Shown here piece by piece: positions 62,888 to 64,000 of a stretch of DNA of 64,000 bases; the first letter of the stretch is position 1; every line of letters begins with the position of its first letter. The stretch is from Epiperipatus broadwayi (lineage: Eukaryota > Onychophora > Udeonychophora > Euonychophora > Peripatidae), in contig JAQFVV010000152.1 in NCBI GenBank assembly GCA_028023455.1, positions 2,046,001 to 2,110,000 on the forward strand, given 5' to 3'. A program made the position numbers and the translations under genes. Below the pieces are notes generated by a model. The model did not search any database. It was given only the letters and a program-made list of their open reading frames with translations, and was not told the DNA's origin.

Positions 62888-64000
62888 AGTTATATTAGAT
62901 GGGCTTTAGGTGCTTATTCTAGACCTACTCCATTAATGATTGACACAGGAAATAAAGTATGTTCTGGCCCTATTATGTTGCTTGAACTATGTAATCATTT
63001 CAAAACTAAGCTTCAAATGTTGCCTTTTAGAATTGGCAACATCTGGAATGAATCTGAGCTTGATTCTTGTCATAATATAACTGAAACTATGATTATTCAA
63101 AAATTAAATTCGTTTCCAGACAATATACATCCTGGGATTCATGGTATTCCCAGGTTTGTCCTTCTTCATCTTTCATTTTTTACAGCTCCAATAGTTCGTA
63201 ATATGGTTGATATTCTAGCTAATGATTTTGTAAATATTCCTGATCTCTATCCAGTGGCGATGGTTCCTTTTCTTAAGAAGAAATTAACTCCTTCTCCGTT
63301 ATCTAATATTCGTCCTATTTCTATGAGACCTCTTTTGATAAAGACTATTGAATCTATTGTTAAAGATCATATACAAAATAATATTTATCTTCATTTATCA
63401 AAATTTCAATTTGCAAAGAAGGGTCATTCAACAACTGAAGCTGTTCAGCTTTTTCTTCTTCTTATTAAGTATATTAGGCATCATAATAAATCAAAACCTG
63501 TGGTCGTTCAATTGGACTTCACATCAGCCTTTGATTGTGTTCTGCCTTCTGTTTTGTTTCAGACTCTTCAGGATTATCAGGTTCCTACTCCATATGTCTG
63601 TATTATAGCCAATCTTCTACTTAACAGGTCCATCTTTACTTCATTGGATGGTAAACTTGCAGATGGTTTTCGTCCGCATCTCTCAGTGCCACAGGGATCT
63701 CCTCTTGCCACATTATGTTTTATTACATATTTAAATCCGTTACTTTTACAAATAGAATCTAAACTGCCTGGTATCTATGTTCCTGCTCTTAAACAGACTA
63801 TTCATCATATTTCTTATGCTGATGATGTCTCTGTCTTTCTTCCTGATAAATCTTTTCTTCCAGCTTCGTTGCAAATATTGGACTCTTTTTCTAATACTTT
63901 TAATCTTCATATTAATGTTACAAAATCCGCAATGTGGAAAATTAAATCTGGTTTATCAATTATTTCCACTTTCACAGCCAAGCCTCAGTCTTTCCTTGGT
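62888..64000 (+). CDS. Non-LTR retrotransposon reverse transcriptase, open at window end
   Basis: The plus-strand frame is free of stops from 62,888 to the last base (371 codons), with the first Met at 62,936. RT blocks in order: V-P-F-L-K-K-K and N-I-R-P-I-S-M (about 63,266-63,330), F-Q-F-A-K-K-G-H-S-T-T-E-A (about 63,400-63,440), V-V-V-Q-L-D-F-T-S-A-F-D (motif A, about 63,500-63,537), V-P-Q-G-S-P-L-A-T (motif B, about 63,687), S-Y-A-D-D-V-S-V-F-L (motif C, catalytic, about 63,812) and a motif-D-like block N-L-H-I-N-V-T-K-S. All catalytic residues are intact. Endonuclease and ORF1 are missing upstream, where stops at 62,864 and 62,885 precede the frame, so the insertion is 5'-truncated. The clade is not assigned. 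Confidence 0.88.

Overview
The window is AT-rich, mostly non-coding nuclear DNA from a metazoan. The evidence is two well-formed host exons separated by a very large intron, many decayed retroelements (gypsy-type LTR, RTE-type and other LINEs), hAT and fold-back DNA elements, a long tetranucleotide microsatellite and a tRNA-derived repeat. There are no bacterial features. I cannot assign a lineage from sequence alone. An AT-rich invertebrate (for example flatworm, cnidarian, mollusc or arthropod) would fit.

The only host protein-coding gene I can support lies on the minus strand. It encodes a fatty-acid-binding-protein (FABP) family member. A 173-bp exon (34,779-34,951) and a 102-bp exon (6,036-6,137) translate to the middle of the FABP barrel and match the classical sizes and phases of FABP exons 2 and 3. 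The intron between them is 28,641 bp. Exon 1 (higher coordinates) and exon 4 (lower coordinates) were not found with confidence, so the gene probably runs off one or both ends of the window.

The main structure inside that intron is a nest of LTR-retroelement pieces at 12,959-24,072, all on the minus strand. It holds three related LTR copies (about 2.1, 2.2 and a truncated 0.9 kb), several primer-binding-site-like junctions, and no recognisable gag or pol. Between the first two LTRs sits a 1.7-kb inverted repeat (17,814-19,532 and 20,254-21,947, spacer 721 bp). Its right arm ends in AATAAA plus a 14-A tail abutting the LTR/PBS boundary, as if a polyadenylated transcript had been reverse transcribed into the element. 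The arms are nearly identical except for one block of roughly 300 bp with about 43 A/G differences, essentially all in one direction. That pattern points to RNA editing (ADAR-like) or cDNA hypermutation fixed in DNA. It is the most unusual signal in the window.

Outside that nest: a 1.3-kb GATA/GACA microsatellite (241-1567); an RTE-type LINE fragment whose catalytic FADD reads FAVD (3,340-4,322); a dispersed family of fold-back, tRNA-like repeats (4.3, 45.2, 49.0, 54.8 kb); a three-level nest of MITE in fold-back element in LINE (45,888-48,305); a solo LTR of the same family as the nest (49,149-50,909); a hAT-like non-autonomous element (53,687-54,215); and a broken gypsy element on the minus strand (58,947-62,752). 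The gypsy element is interrupted by a plus-strand LINE whose reverse transcriptase is still open at the window end (62,888-64,000).

The window is therefore one sparse host gene whose introns serve as a graveyard, and in part a nursery, of retroelements. Most open reading frames above 60 codons here are chance frames in AT-rich DNA or in the microsatellite.
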